Shown: positions 15,970 to 25,672 of the stretch, piece by piece | Layout of the letters: every line of letters begins with the position of its first letter | Numbering within the stretch: position 1 is the first letter of the stretch | Source: JBQTIP01 sp052388025 | Lineage (GTDB): Bacteria; Actinomycetota; UBA4738; HRBIN12 | Direction: 5' to 3' | Length of the DNA stretch: 34,517 nucleotides | Assembly: GCA_052388025.1 (NCBI GenBank) | Contig: JBQTIP010000106.1 | Coordinates: 1-34,517 of the forward strand | The notes under the pieces: generated by a model | What the model saw: the letters and a program-made list of their open reading frames with translations, nothing else | Database searches by the model: none | Told to the model about the DNA's origin: nothing | Program-made: the position numbers and the translations under genes

Positions 15970-16042
15970 GTGGTCAGCACCTCCGGCTCGGACCGGCGCC
16001 CATTCTCGCCTACGGGGAGGGTCCGCGACACGAGGAGGGCCG

Positions 16043-16891
16043 TCAGGTGGGGAGCAGCAGGTTGTCGATGAGCCGCGTCGAGCCGATCCGGGCCGCGACC
16101 AGAGCGCGGGCCCGCCCGAGCACCTCCCGGACCTCCTCGAAGGTCTCCTCGTCGACCACGGCCGCGTAGTCGAGGCGGGCGAGCGGCGTGGCGCCGATCT
16201 CGCGGGCCATCGCGGCGACGAGGGCGGCTCCGTCCCGCTCGCCTCCCCTGGCGAGCTCCGCGGCCTCCGTCAGCGCGAGGAACAAGCAGCCGGCCGCGTC
16301 GCGCTCCTCGGCCGACAGGTAGGCGTTCCGCGAGGACAAGGCGAGGCCGTCGGGCTCGCGCACCGTCGGGCAGGCGGCGACCTCGACGGGGAAGGCCAAG
16401 TCGCGGACCATGCGGCGGACGACGGCCAGCTGCTGAGCGTCCTTCTCCCCGAAGTAGGCCCGGCAGGGGCCGATCAGGTTGAACAGGGGCGCCAGGACCG
16501 TCGCGACTCCCCGGAAGTGGCCGGGGCGCGACGCCCCCTCCAGCCGTTCCCCAAGCGGGCCGGGGTCGACCGTGACCTCGGGTGCGCCGCCCGGGTACAT
16601 CTCGTCCAGGGAGGGCGCGAACACGAGGTTTACGCCGATGCTCTCGGCCGTGGCCAGGTCGCCCGTCTCGTCGCGCGGATAGGAGGAGAGATCCTCCGCC
16701 GGCCCGAACTGCAGAGGGTTCACGAAGAGGGAGACGACGACCGTGTCCCGTTCCTCCCGGGCACGCCCCATGAGTGAGGTGTGGCCTTGGTGGAAGGCGC
16801 CCATCGTCGGGACGAGGCCCACGGATCGGCCAGCCGCACGGGCTCCGTCACACGCCTCGCGGACGCCGGTGGCGGAGCGGATCACGTCCAT
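16043..16891 (-). CDS. panC: Pantothenate synthetase
   Basis: A 282-aa enzyme that ligates pantoate and beta-alanine with ATP. The HIGH-class adenylylation motif is PTMGAFHQGHTSLM. Also visible are FVNPLQFGPAEDLSSYPR (pantoate and beta-alanine pocket), GHFRGVATVLAPLFNL, FGEKDAQQL, and a KMSKS-like SSRNAYLS. Its ATG overlaps the 3' end of the DUF2520 gene by 10 bases. Beta-alanine would have to come from elsewhere, because panD is not in the window. Confidence 0.97.
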   Translation of the reverse strand: MDVIRSATGVREACDGARAAGRSVGLVPTMGAFHQGHTSLMGRAREERDTVVVSLFVNPLQFGPAEDLSSYPRDETGDLATAESIGVNLVFAPSLDEMYPGGAPEVTVDPGPLGERLEGASRPGHFRGVATVLAPLFNLIGPCRAYFGEKDAQQLAVVRRMVRDLAFPVEVAACPTVREPDGLALSSRNAYLSAEERDAAGCLFLALTEAAELARGGERDGAALVAAMAREIGATPLARLDYAAVVDEETFEEVREVLGRARALVAARIGSTRLIDNLLLPT

Positions 16892-17742
16892 CGCTCCAGC
16901 ACCTCCTCGACACGGGCTCGGTCCTTGGGCGTGAGCCTTCCCGATCGCTCAGCCAAGGAGAGAGCCACGCGCGCGAGCGCGACGTACGGCTCGATAGCCT
17001 CTGGGGCATTGCGCCGCAACGCCTCCAGGTTCTTCGCGACGGTGCCGGCGTCTCCCCGGACGGCAGGCCCGGTGAGCGCCGCCACGGGGCCGAGCTCGGT
17101 CACGTTGTCGATAGTGGCTCGCCAGAGCGGCATGAAGAGGTCCCGGTCGGGCACCCCGGCGGCGGCGAACAGCTCCTCGGCCAGCGCGGCGACCGCCACG
17201 ACATAGTTGGAGGCGAACACGGCCGCGGCGTGGTATAGGGGCTTCATCTCATCGGCAAGCCGGAACGGACGGGCGCCGACATCCACGGCGAGCCGCTGAC
17301 CGAGGGCGTAGGCGGTCTCGTCGACTCCCGTGATCGCCATTCCGCTCCCCGGGATCCTGCCGAGCGCGGCTTCGACGTCGGGGAACGTCTGCAAGGGGTG
17401 GATCGACAGCACGCTCGCGCCGGCCATCTTCGCCGTGGAGAGTGCCTCCAGGCTCGTCGCGCCGGAGAGATGGGCGACCGTCTGGTTCGCCGTGATGGCG
17501 CCTGTCCCGGTCAGCTCGACGCAGGTTTCCTCGATCCTGTCGTCGGGGGTGCCGATCAGGACCACCGCGGCGTTCCTCGCGACCTCGGCCGCCGAGAGAA
17601 CCGGAGTTCCGGGCAGGTAGCGGGCCGCGCGCTCGCCCGTCCGATCCCGACCTGAGACGGCCACGATCTCATGGCCTGCGCGCCGGAGGAGTACCGCGAG
17701 CGCGGTGCCGGCCCGGCCCGCCCCGACCACCGCGACGTCCAT
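16882..17742 (-). CDS. Rossmann-fold DUF2520 protein
   Basis: 286 aa. An N-terminal dinucleotide-binding fold starts VAVVGAGRAGTALAVLL (a GxGxxG-type loop), followed by a helical DUF2520 domain. HLSG and SIHPLQTFPD are visible, as is the helical stretch KPLYHAAAVFASNYVVA. The family resembles F420- or NADP-dependent oxidoreductases and ketopantoate reductases. It stands directly before panC, with overlapping ends, in many actinobacteria. A role as a ketopantoate reductase for the same pathway is attractive but unproven. The ATG at 17742 has no strong SD and follows the propeller gene by 18 bases. Confidence 0.85.
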   Translation of the reverse strand: MDVAVVGAGRAGTALAVLLRRAGHEIVAVSGRDRTGERAARYLPGTPVLSAAEVARNAAVVLIGTPDDRIEETCVELTGTGAITANQTVAHLSGATSLEALSTAKMAGASVLSIHPLQTFPDVEAALGRIPGSGMAITGVDETAYALGQRLAVDVGARPFRLADEMKPLYHAAAVFASNYVVAVAALAEELFAAAGVPDRDLFMPLWRATIDNVTELGPVAALTGPAVRGDAGTVAKNLEALRRNAPEAIEPYVALARVALSLAERSGRLTPKDRARVEEVLERWT

Positions 17743-17760
17743 GGCCGGGAGTATGGCAAC

Positions 17761-19062
17761 TCACGCCGTCCAGGCGACCGGTCCCGCCGGCACCGGGGCG
17801 CCGGGCGGCAGGGGGATCTCCAGGAGCCGGCTCCCCTTGAGCGCGTACAGCCGCCCGTCGACCGCGAGATAGGCCAAGCCGTCATCGGCGTACGCCGCCG
17901 CCGCTCGAACCGATGCAGTCACGACGAAGGTCGGCATCCTCGGCTCCTCGCCCGGGCCGGTCCGCACTCGGAACACACCCGTGCGTTCCCCGAGGCTCCC
18001 CTGCACCAACACCTCGCTCGCGTCCGTCGACCAGACGAGCACGCGATTCACGACCAGATCATCGAGCTCGTCACCCAGCGAGACGGGGCCGCCTCGGCCT
18101 CGCCAATAAAGGACCGCGCCTCGAAGTGAGATGGGCGGCGGATCGACGCTCGCGCGAGAGGGGACGGGACCGAGCCGCAAGACATCCAGGCTCTCCGACG
18201 GCGTCACCAGCATGTCGCTGGTCGAGGAGATCGATAGCAGGGCATGGTCCGGCAGCACGAGGTGCGCGACGCCGATGCCCGCATAGAAGATCCCCAGTCG
18301 GTCGTTCGAGAGCCGTGTGAAATAGGTGGCCAGCCCGTCGCGGCCGACCGAGAGGAGGTCGCCGCAGAGGTTCCGCCGGCTGAAGACCCGCTCGGCATCG
18401 CCCGTCTCCACCCGGATCAGGTCTATCGCCACCTCGCGATGGCAGTCGTCGGCGAGAGGCCCTCGCGTCGCCACCACGACGTGCTGACCGTCCGGTCCCC
18501 AGGCGACGAGGTCGCCGGAGCCGAGGAGGATCGGTCGGTCGCTCGGCGCCGTGCCGTGAAGGACGAACGCGCGCCTCGTGCCGTCGGGCATCACGGACAC
18601 GAACCCGATCCATCCGATTCCGGGATACGGGGCGGCGAGAAGCTCCTCGGCGACGGGGATCCTGGGACCCTTCCGCAGCCGGCCGGTCGCAAGATCGAGC
18701 TTCCACAGCCGCTGCCGCCCCGTCTTCCCCTCGGCGTCGGCGGCAAACACGAGCGTGCCGGTACGTAGGGCGGGCGGCTCGCTCAGCGCCGTTTGCCGGC
18801 CGGGATCCCCGGCCGAGAACAGCGCCAGTCCTACCACCACCGCGATCATCGCAGCGAGTCCGGCGCGCGGGCCGAGCGGCCGGGTCCTCCAGCGACGCAG
18901 AGCCGGTCGTGGCGCCGATCGCGGGTCGACGGCGCCCGAGTATCCGGACTCCGGGGCGGGCTCGTGGACGTCGGCGCTGTACAGGGCCGAGCCGCAGCCC
19001 GGACAGGTCCTTCGCCTCGCCGTCCCCTCCCAGTCGCATCGGAGGCAGATCGCCGGTTTCAC
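17761..19062 (-). CDS. Zinc-ribbon, membrane-anchored beta-propeller-like protein
   Basis: 433 aa, product not recognised. A small zinc ribbon at the N-terminus (C6, C9, C20, C23 in CLRC and CPGC knuckles) is followed by a proline/arginine linker. One membrane helix lies at about 68-84. The long extracytoplasmic part is built of repeated beta segments that read like TolB/WD40-type blades, such as GTLVFAADAEG, LWKLDLATGRL, LVAWGPDGQHVVVAT and VLVWSTDASEVLVQ. The GTG at 19062 overlaps the folK stop (GTGA), so it is translated with the folate genes. This position corresponds to the unknown membrane-protein genes of the mycobacterial cluster. No catalytic residues are evident. Confidence 0.7.
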   Translation of the reverse strand: MKPAICLRCDWEGTARRRTCPGCGSALYSADVHEPAPESGYSGAVDPRSAPRPALRRWRTRPLGPRAGLAAMIAVVVGLALFSAGDPGRQTALSEPPALRTGTLVFAADAEGKTGRQRLWKLDLATGRLRKGPRIPVAEELLAAPYPGIGWIGFVSVMPDGTRRAFVLHGTAPSDRPILLGSGDLVAWGPDGQHVVVATRGPLADDCHREVAIDLIRVETGDAERVFSRRNLCGDLLSVGRDGLATYFTRLSNDRLGIFYAGIGVAHLVLPDHALLSISSTSDMLVTPSESLDVLRLGPVPSRASVDPPPISLRGAVLYWRGRGGPVSLGDELDDLVVNRVLVWSTDASEVLVQGSLGERTGVFRVRTGPGEEPRMPTFVVTASVRAAAAYADDGLAYLAVDGRLYALKGSRLLEIPLPPGAPVPAGPVAWTA

Positions 19063-19565
19063 GGAGCGACCTCGAGTGGCGGGGCGAACGGCCGGACGCC
19101 GCCCAGGGCCTTCGGCGGGAGCCGTATGGACGACAGCCGCCGGCCGCCGGGCAGCCGTGGATCGGAGTCGAGCTCGAGGAGCGGGGCGAGGACGAACCCG
19201 CGCTCGAGCATCCGCGGGTGCGGGATCGTCAGGTCCGGTTCGTCGACCTTCTCGTCGTCGTATGTGAGTATGTCGACGTCGATGGTTCTCGGGCCCCATC
19301 GCTCTGCGCGGACGCGCCCCAGCGTCTCCTCCACCCCTTGACAGGCGGCGAGCAGGCCGCGAGCCGAGAGGTCGGTCTCGGCTTCCACGACCGCGTTCAG
19401 GTAGTCGGGCTGGGGACGCCCGCCGACCGGATCCGTCTCGTACACACGCGACGAACGCACGATGCTCAGATCGCGTTGCGCGGCAAGGAGCTCGACCGCT
19501 CGCTGGAGATTCAACAGTCGGTTGCCGAGGTTCGAGCCGAGACCGAGGAACGCTCGGATGTCCAT
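19059..19565 (-). CDS. folK: 2-amino-4-hydroxy-6-hydroxymethyldihydropteridine pyrophosphokinase
   Basis: A 168-aa HPPK, the folate enzyme that pyrophosphorylates hydroxymethyldihydropterin with ATP. Visible: FLGLGSNLGNR at the N-terminus, VYETDPVGG and QPDYLNAVVEAETDL, then the magnesium and ATP site in RWGPRTIDVDILTYDD, and IPHPRMLERGFVLAPL. It follows folB by 18 bases and overlaps the propeller gene. Confidence 0.97.
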   Translation of the reverse strand: MDIRAFLGLGSNLGNRLLNLQRAVELLAAQRDLSIVRSSRVYETDPVGGRPQPDYLNAVVEAETDLSARGLLAACQGVEETLGRVRAERWGPRTIDVDILTYDDEKVDEPDLTIPHPRMLERGFVLAPLLELDSDPRLPGGRRLSSIRLPPKALGGVRPFAPPLEVAP

Positions 19566-19583
19566 GCGCGCGCCCGGCGGCGA

Positions 19584-19940
19584 TCAGCCGTCTCCGGCGC
19601 CGGCCGCCGCGGCCACGCCCTGGATACCGAGCGACGCGGCGGCGGCCGGCTTGTGCACGACGGCCGTCACGTGGACGACCCCTTCCAGGCCTTGAACGGC
19701 AGCCGATACGGCCTGAGCCAGCGTCTCCAGGAGATCGAACGACTCCTGAGAAACGGTGTCGCGAGCCGCGCTCACAACGCGGCGGTAATCCGCGGTCCGG
19801 TGGATGTCGTCTCCCGTGACCTCAACCTCGACGTCGAGATCGACCACGAACTCCTGGGGTTCGTCCTTCTCCCCCGGGTTGGCGCCGTGGCGCCCGGCGG
19901 CTCGGATGCCGGTCAGGAACAGGCGCGTGGTCGTCACCAT
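19584..19940 (-). CDS. folB: Dihydroneopterin aldolase
   Basis: A 118-aa folate enzyme that splits dihydroneopterin into hydroxymethyldihydropterin and glycolaldehyde. It has the family signature GRHGANPGEKDEPQEFVVDL, a TADYRRV segment, the conserved Glu in LLETLAQ, and VVHKP, whose Lys is catalytic. GAGGAGG stands 2 bases before the ATG, and the hydrolase gene ends 7 bases upstream. Confidence 0.95.
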   Translation of the reverse strand: MVTTTRLFLTGIRAAGRHGANPGEKDEPQEFVVDLDVEVEVTGDDIHRTADYRRVVSAARDTVSQESFDLLETLAQAVSAAVQGLEGVVHVTAVVHKPAAAASLGIQGVAAAAGAGDG

Positions 19941-19947
19941 GTCCTCC

Positions 19948-20850
19948 TCATCGCTCGCCGGGCGGATGCCGTTGCAGCGGGATCGTGACGAGGCCCTGCG
20001 GCCCGCCGTGCCCGTGGCCCCGGCCCAAGTACCGGGACCGGAGGTAGTCGAGGACGAGGGGTAGGACCGCCTCCGGGGCGTCCTCGGTCACGAAATGGGA
20101 GCAGCCGGGCAAGAGCGCCAGCGTCGACGCCGGCATGGCTTCGCTCAGCCGCTCGGCCACCGCGACCGGGAGGAACGGGTCGTCCTCACCCCAAAGGATG
20201 AACGCGGGGCACTCCAGGCGCTCGAGGTCCGACTCGATGCCGGTCAGCCCGAGGCCGTCGGCGGCTCGGAGGGAGCGGAAGAACGCGCGGGTGCCCTCCT
20301 CTCCCGCCCACGGCCTCAGGTACTCCTCGAACAGGTCGTCGGTCAGCCGCACCCGGCGTCCCATGCCCTCTCTGAACGCGAAGATCATGGCGGCGCGGAC
20401 CAGCCCGGGACGCTCGTCTTTCGGCGGCACCGCTTGGAGGCGGCGCATGGCCCCGCTCGGCCAAGCGTCGAATGCGGCGCAGTTCACGAGCACCATCGCC
20501 TTCACGCCGCCCTCGATCGCCAGCAGCTGCGCGACGCCGCCGCCGTGCCCGTGACCGACCACGGCGAAGTCCTCGATGCCCAGGTCGCGGAGCAGCTCCC
20601 GCACGTAGCCGGCCTGTGCACTGATGTGGAGCGGCACGCCCTCAGGCTTCTCGGAGTCGCCGCAGCCGATCAGGTCGGGCGCGATCACGCGCATCCACGG
20701 GGCGAGCATCGGAGCGAGGTCCCGCCAGAGGAACGAGGACGTCGGAAACCCGTGCAGCAGCAGGACGGCCGGGCTTCCGGGATCGCCCTCCTCGACGTAG
20801 GCGATCTCCCCACCGGAGACGCGAGCCCGATTCTTCTCGAACGGGATCAT
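19948..20850 (-). CDS. Alpha/beta hydrolase-fold protein lacking the nucleophile
   Basis: 300 aa, a full alpha/beta hydrolase fold of the haloalkane dehalogenase/epoxide hydrolase type. Seen: the oxyanion region LLHGFPTSSFLW, the nucleophile elbow, the acid loop LWGEDDPFLP (D224) and the histidine GCSHFVTED (H252). The elbow reads GHGHGG (99-104). The position of the Ser/Asp nucleophile is G101, encoded by GGG, so normal covalent catalysis is not expected. The C-terminus has a short Gly/His-rich tail. The ATG overlaps the folP stop (ATGA), so it is co-translated in the folate run. It may be a pseudoenzyme or a binding protein; no folate role is known to me. Confidence 0.85.
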   Translation of the reverse strand: MIPFEKNRARVSGGEIAYVEEGDPGSPAVLLLHGFPTSSFLWRDLAPMLAPWMRVIAPDLIGCGDSEKPEGVPLHISAQAGYVRELLRDLGIEDFAVVGHGHGGGVAQLLAIEGGVKAMVLVNCAAFDAWPSGAMRRLQAVPPKDERPGLVRAAMIFAFREGMGRRVRLTDDLFEEYLRPWAGEEGTRAFFRSLRAADGLGLTGIESDLERLECPAFILWGEDDPFLPVAVAERLSEAMPASTLALLPGCSHFVTEDAPEAVLPLVLDYLRSRYLGRGHGHGGPQGLVTIPLQRHPPGER

Positions 20851-21698
20851 GGGCCCGCCCGCACGATCGCGTCCACGATCCGAACGACGCGGCCGATCTC
20901 CTTCACGTCGTGGACCCGGACGACGTGCGCCCCCTGCCCGGCCAACCACGCGGCGGCCGCGGCCGTCCCCTCGACGCGCTCGTCGGAGGGGAGGTCCAGC
21001 AGCATCCCGATGAACGACTTCCGCGAGGGACCCACCAGGACCGGCCGCCCGAGTTCCAGGAAGGCGGAGATGTCTCGCATGAGCAGCAGGTTGTGCTCGA
21101 GGTTCTTCCCGAACCCGATGCCGGGGTCGACGCAGAGCCGCTCGGGCTCGATCCCGGCGAAGACGGCGGCCTCCAGCCGCTCCCTCAGGAACTCCTTCAC
21201 CTCGGCGACGACATCGTCGTAGTGGGGCGCCTCCTGCATGGTCTTGGGCTCGCCCCTCATGTGCATCAGGACCATCCCGGCCCCGGCATCGCGGACGACC
21301 GCGAACATCTCCGGGTCCGCCCCGGCGCAGACGTCGTTCACAATGGTCGCGCCGGCCCCGAGGGCCGCGGCAGCGACCTTGTGCTTGCGTGTGTCGACGG
21401 AGATGGGAACGTCCACCTCCGCGGCCAGTCCCTTTACCACGGGAACGACCCGGTCACGCTCGTCCTCGATGGAGACGGGATCGGAGCCGGGCCGCGTGGA
21501 CTCCCCGCCGACGTCGATGATGTCGGCCCTCTCCTCGACCATCCGAACGCCGTGCCGCACGGCAACATCGGGATCGAAGAACCGGCCTCCGTCCGAGAAG
21601 GAGTCAGGCGTGACGTTCAGGATCCCCATCACGAGGGTGCGGCGGGCACAGTCGAACTCTCGGTCACCCACTCGCCAGACGAGGCGCCCAGCGCTCAC
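20847..21698 (-). CDS. folP: Dihydropteroate synthase
   Basis: A 283-aa TIM-barrel enzyme that joins hydroxymethyldihydropterin pyrophosphate and para-aminobenzoate; it is the sulfonamide target. Both family signatures are visible: GILNVTPDSFSDGGRF and IIDVGGESTRPGSDPV. PISVDTRK, NDVCAG, VDPGIGFGKN and GPSRKSFIG follow. The GTG start has no SD, but TACCAT lies exactly six bases before it, so this looks like the leaderless head of the folP to lysS run. Confidence 0.97.
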   Translation of the reverse strand: MSAGRLVWRVGDREFDCARRTLVMGILNVTPDSFSDGGRFFDPDVAVRHGVRMVEERADIIDVGGESTRPGSDPVSIEDERDRVVPVVKGLAAEVDVPISVDTRKHKVAAAALGAGATIVNDVCAGADPEMFAVVRDAGAGMVLMHMRGEPKTMQEAPHYDDVVAEVKEFLRERLEAAVFAGIEPERLCVDPGIGFGKNLEHNLLLMRDISAFLELGRPVLVGPSRKSFIGMLLDLPSDERVEGTAAAAAWLAGQGAHVVRVHDVKEIGRVVRIVDAIVRAGP

Positions 21699-21704
21699 AC
21701 AGCC

Positions 21705-21710
21705 ATGGTA
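21705..21710 (-). promoter_or_regulatory. Leaderless-type -10 of folP
   Basis: TACCAT on the minus strand, six bases before the folP GTG, with no SD. It probably drives the long overlapping run down to lysS. Confidence 0.5.
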
Positions 21711-21798
21711 GCCGGATGCGTAGGAGCCGCGGAGCGGCTGTCAGGGAAGATCGATCCGGTGAACAAGGTCCGCACGATCGGCCGCGCATTCCAGACGG

Positions 21799-22065
21799 TC
21801 AGCGATACACCTCTACGCGAGGAGCGACGTTCACCACGATCACCAGAACCCGATCGTCGTTGACCTCGTAGACGATCCGGTAGTCGCCGACCCGCAGACG
21901 CCAGGCGGGAGGGTCGAACGCGGTGAGCTTCGTCGCTCCCGGCGGCCGAGGATCATCGGCGAGCGATCGGATGGCGGCGGCGACCCGCTGATAGCCTCGG
22001 GGATCTCCTTCCCGGATGCGACGCAGGCCCCGCTCAGCTCGCCGAGCGAGCCGAACGCTGTACAT
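21799..22065 (-). CDS. RelE/ParE-family toxin
   Basis: An 88-aa small basic protein of the RelE/ParE superfamily, whose RelE members cut mRNA on the ribosome. Typical elements are the N-terminal YSVRLARRAERGLRRI helix pair and the C-terminal sheet with WRLRVGDYRIVYEVNDDR and EVYR. The usual GHR before the last strand reads APR, so a common active-site His is missing. The ATG at 22065 is chosen because AAGGGG lies just upstream. It overlaps the antitoxin gene by 32 bases, as tightly coupled pairs do. It sits between folE and folP on the same strand. Confidence 0.88.
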   Translation of the reverse strand: MYSVRLARRAERGLRRIREGDPRGYQRVAAAIRSLADDPRPPGATKLTAFDPPAWRLRVGDYRIVYEVNDDRVLVIVVNVAPRVEVYR

Positions 22066-22324
22066 CGACCCCTTCGGCCTCGATGGTCGCAAACACGGAT
22101 TCCGCTGGGCGGCCCGCGCGCCGTGACAGGCGCTGCTCCAGGATGGCCACGCTGTCCTCCAGATCCTCGATCTGTCCCTGGAGCTCGTTCCATCGATGGA
22201 TGGAGATGGCTACCGCAATGGGACTCCCGCGCTCGGTGATCAGGAGCGTGTCGTCTCCCAGGTCCGCGAGCTCCTCCCGGATCCGTTTCCGGAGCTCCGT
22301 CTTCGGTAACACTCGGCTTGCCAT
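22034..22324 (-). CDS. Phd/YefM-type antitoxin
   Basis: A 96-aa acidic protein. The N-terminal half reads like a Phd/YefM DNA-binding domain (LPKTELRKRIREEL, then LLITERGSPIAVAIS). A charged helix (LQGQIEDLEDSVAILEQRL) and a loose C-terminal tail follow and should wrap the toxin. It is the first gene of the pair and overlaps relE by 32 bases. It has no SD. Its start lies 7 bases from a -10 box inside a perfect palindrome, so leaderless expression with autorepression is predicted. Confidence 0.85.
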   Translation of the reverse strand: MASRVLPKTELRKRIREELADLGDDTLLITERGSPIAVAISIHRWNELQGQIEDLEDSVAILEQRLSRRAGRPAESVFATIEAEGVDVQRSARSAS

Positions 22325-22331
22325 AGGCGGA

Positions 22332-22360
22332 AGCGTACGTCAGAACGTACGCCTTTGCAA
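22332..22360 (-). promoter_or_regulatory. Toxin-antitoxin promoter
   Basis: On the minus strand, -35 TTGCAA (22355-22360), a 17-base spacer, -10 TACGCT (22332-22337), then 7 bases to the antitoxin ATG. This is a complete leaderless-type promoter. Confidence 0.65.
22333..22352. promoter_or_regulatory. Palindromic operator of the toxin-antitoxin pair
   Basis: A perfect inverted repeat GCGTACGT, 4 bases, ACGTACGC. It covers the -10 and most of the spacer, where a bound antitoxin dimer would block RNA polymerase. Confidence 0.7.
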
Positions 22361-22371
22361 CGATTGCTCCC

Positions 22372-22962
22372 CTAGACCCGGTGGCCGATGTGGCTCATGG
22401 CCTCCTGACGGGTACGGGCGTCGTTGCGGAAGAGCCCACGCACCGCCGAGGTGAGCGTGAGCGAGCCGGGCTTCTTGACGCCGCGCATCGTCATGCATAG
22501 GTGCTCGGCCTCGATGACCACGAAGACACCGCGCGGCTCGAGTGCGTGATCGAGCGCGTCCGCGATCTCGGTGGTCAAGCGCTCCTGAACCTGCAAGCGC
22601 TTCGACAGGAGGTCGACGGCACGCGCGATCTTCGAGAGGCCCGTGATGCGCCCGTCCGTGTTGGGGATGTAGGCCACGTGTGCCCTGCCCACGAATGGCA
22701 AGGCGTGGTGTTCACACATTCCGTAAAGGGGGATGTCCTTCACCATGATCATCTCGTCGTGGTTCGCACCCTCGACGACCGTCACCTCCGGCTCGGCCTT
22801 GCGTCCGATGCCGGCAAAGATCTCGCGATACATGTCCGAGACGCGCCGCGGCGTCTCGCGAAGTCCTTCGCGGTCGGGATCCTCGCCGATCCCTTCAAGG
22901 ATCAGCCGGACCCCTTCCCGGATCTTCTTCTCGTCGAAACCATCCGTGACCATGGCCGTCAC
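22372..22962 (-). CDS. folE: GTP cyclohydrolase I
   Basis: A 196-aa zinc enzyme that converts GTP to dihydroneopterin triphosphate, the entry step of folate synthesis. Zinc ligands C83 and H86 (MCEHHALPF) and C156 (EHLCMTMRG) are present, as are GLSKIARAVDLLSKRLQVQE and the GVKKPGSLTLTSAVRG segment. The GTG start overlaps the stop of the HAD gene (GTGA); an in-frame ATG three codons later is an alternative. It is separated from folP by the toxin-antitoxin pair. Confidence 0.97.
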   Translation of the reverse strand: MTAMVTDGFDEKKIREGVRLILEGIGEDPDREGLRETPRRVSDMYREIFAGIGRKAEPEVTVVEGANHDEMIMVKDIPLYGMCEHHALPFVGRAHVAYIPNTDGRITGLSKIARAVDLLSKRLQVQERLTTEIADALDHALEPRGVFVVIEAEHLCMTMRGVKKPGSLTLTSAVRGLFRNDARTRQEAMSHIGHRV

Positions 22963-23627
22963 TGTACCCCCGGGACCAACCGATCGAGCACGTTCGCGAG
23001 CCCGGCCAGGTCGGGCAGCTCGGCAGCCCTAGGCAGTTCGCTCGTCTCGCCGAGCCGGTTGATCCACACGGCCGGAATGCCGAGCTCCTCGCACGGCGCG
23101 ATGTCGTGGAACGGACTCGCGCCGACGTGCACGTGATCCGATGGCTGAACTCCCGTCATCTCCATGAAGCGCAGCCAGTGGCCGGGCGCCGGCTTGTAGG
23201 AACCCGCCTCCGCGGCCGTGATCCGCAGGTCCACGGGAACGCCGATGGCCTCCATCGAGGCCCCCAGCAGGTCGGGGTCCGTGTTGGAGAGGATCCCGAT
23301 CTTCCAGCCGCGGTCGCGGAGCGCCCCGAGCGAATCCGGGACTTCGGGGAACGGAGGCCACGACGGGAGCGAGTCGGCGAACGCTCCCTCATCGCCGGGC
23401 CTCAGCTCCAGGCCTCCCTCGTCGGCAAGCCGCTGCAGCGTGAGGGCGAGCACCTCCCGGTAGGGCAGTGCCCGCCCTTCCTGCACGGCCGGCTCGATCT
23501 CGTGGTAACGGGCCAGCAGGCGATCCCGATCCTCACCGGGCCACAGGCGAGACAGCGTGTCGCCGACGCCGCCGTCCCAGTCGATGAGCGTCCCGTAGCA
23601 GTCGAAGGTGGCCCAGCGGTCGGCCAC
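22959..23627 (-). CDS. HAD-superfamily hydrolase, haloacid dehalogenase-like
   Basis: 222 aa. Motif I FDCYGTLIDW gives the nucleophile D9 with the DxYGT pattern of the 2-haloacid dehalogenase branch rather than the DxDxT of phosphatases. Motif II is SNTD, motif III the Lys in YKPAPGHW, and motif IV GASPFHDI. A cap domain occupies about residues 15-95. The GTG start is 2 bases after the ftsH stop, and the end overlaps folE, so it is co-expressed between ftsH and folE. Substrate unknown; a dehalogenase or a small-metabolite phosphatase is possible. Confidence 0.88.
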   Translation of the reverse strand: MADRWATFDCYGTLIDWDGGVGDTLSRLWPGEDRDRLLARYHEIEPAVQEGRALPYREVLALTLQRLADEGGLELRPGDEGAFADSLPSWPPFPEVPDSLGALRDRGWKIGILSNTDPDLLGASMEAIGVPVDLRITAAEAGSYKPAPGHWLRFMEMTGVQPSDHVHVGASPFHDIAPCEELGIPAVWINRLGETSELPRAAELPDLAGLANVLDRLVPGVQ

Positions 23628-23629
23628 CG

Positions 23630-25552
<1,923 letters not shown>

Positions 25553-25627
25553 GGATACTCCTTTCCCTCACTCGCGTGGGAAGACGCTGCGGGGCCCGGC
25601 GCGCGTCCACGCACTGAGCCCTCCGCG

Positions 25628-25633
25628 ATGGTA
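25628..25633 (-). promoter_or_regulatory. Possible -10 of ftsH
   Basis: TACCAT preceded by TGC on the minus strand, about 75 bases before the ftsH start, in the only gap of this run long enough for a promoter. No clear -35. Confidence 0.35.
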
Positions 25634-25672
25634 GCACAGGGCATTTCCGCGACGCGGCCCTCGGCTCCCGCG

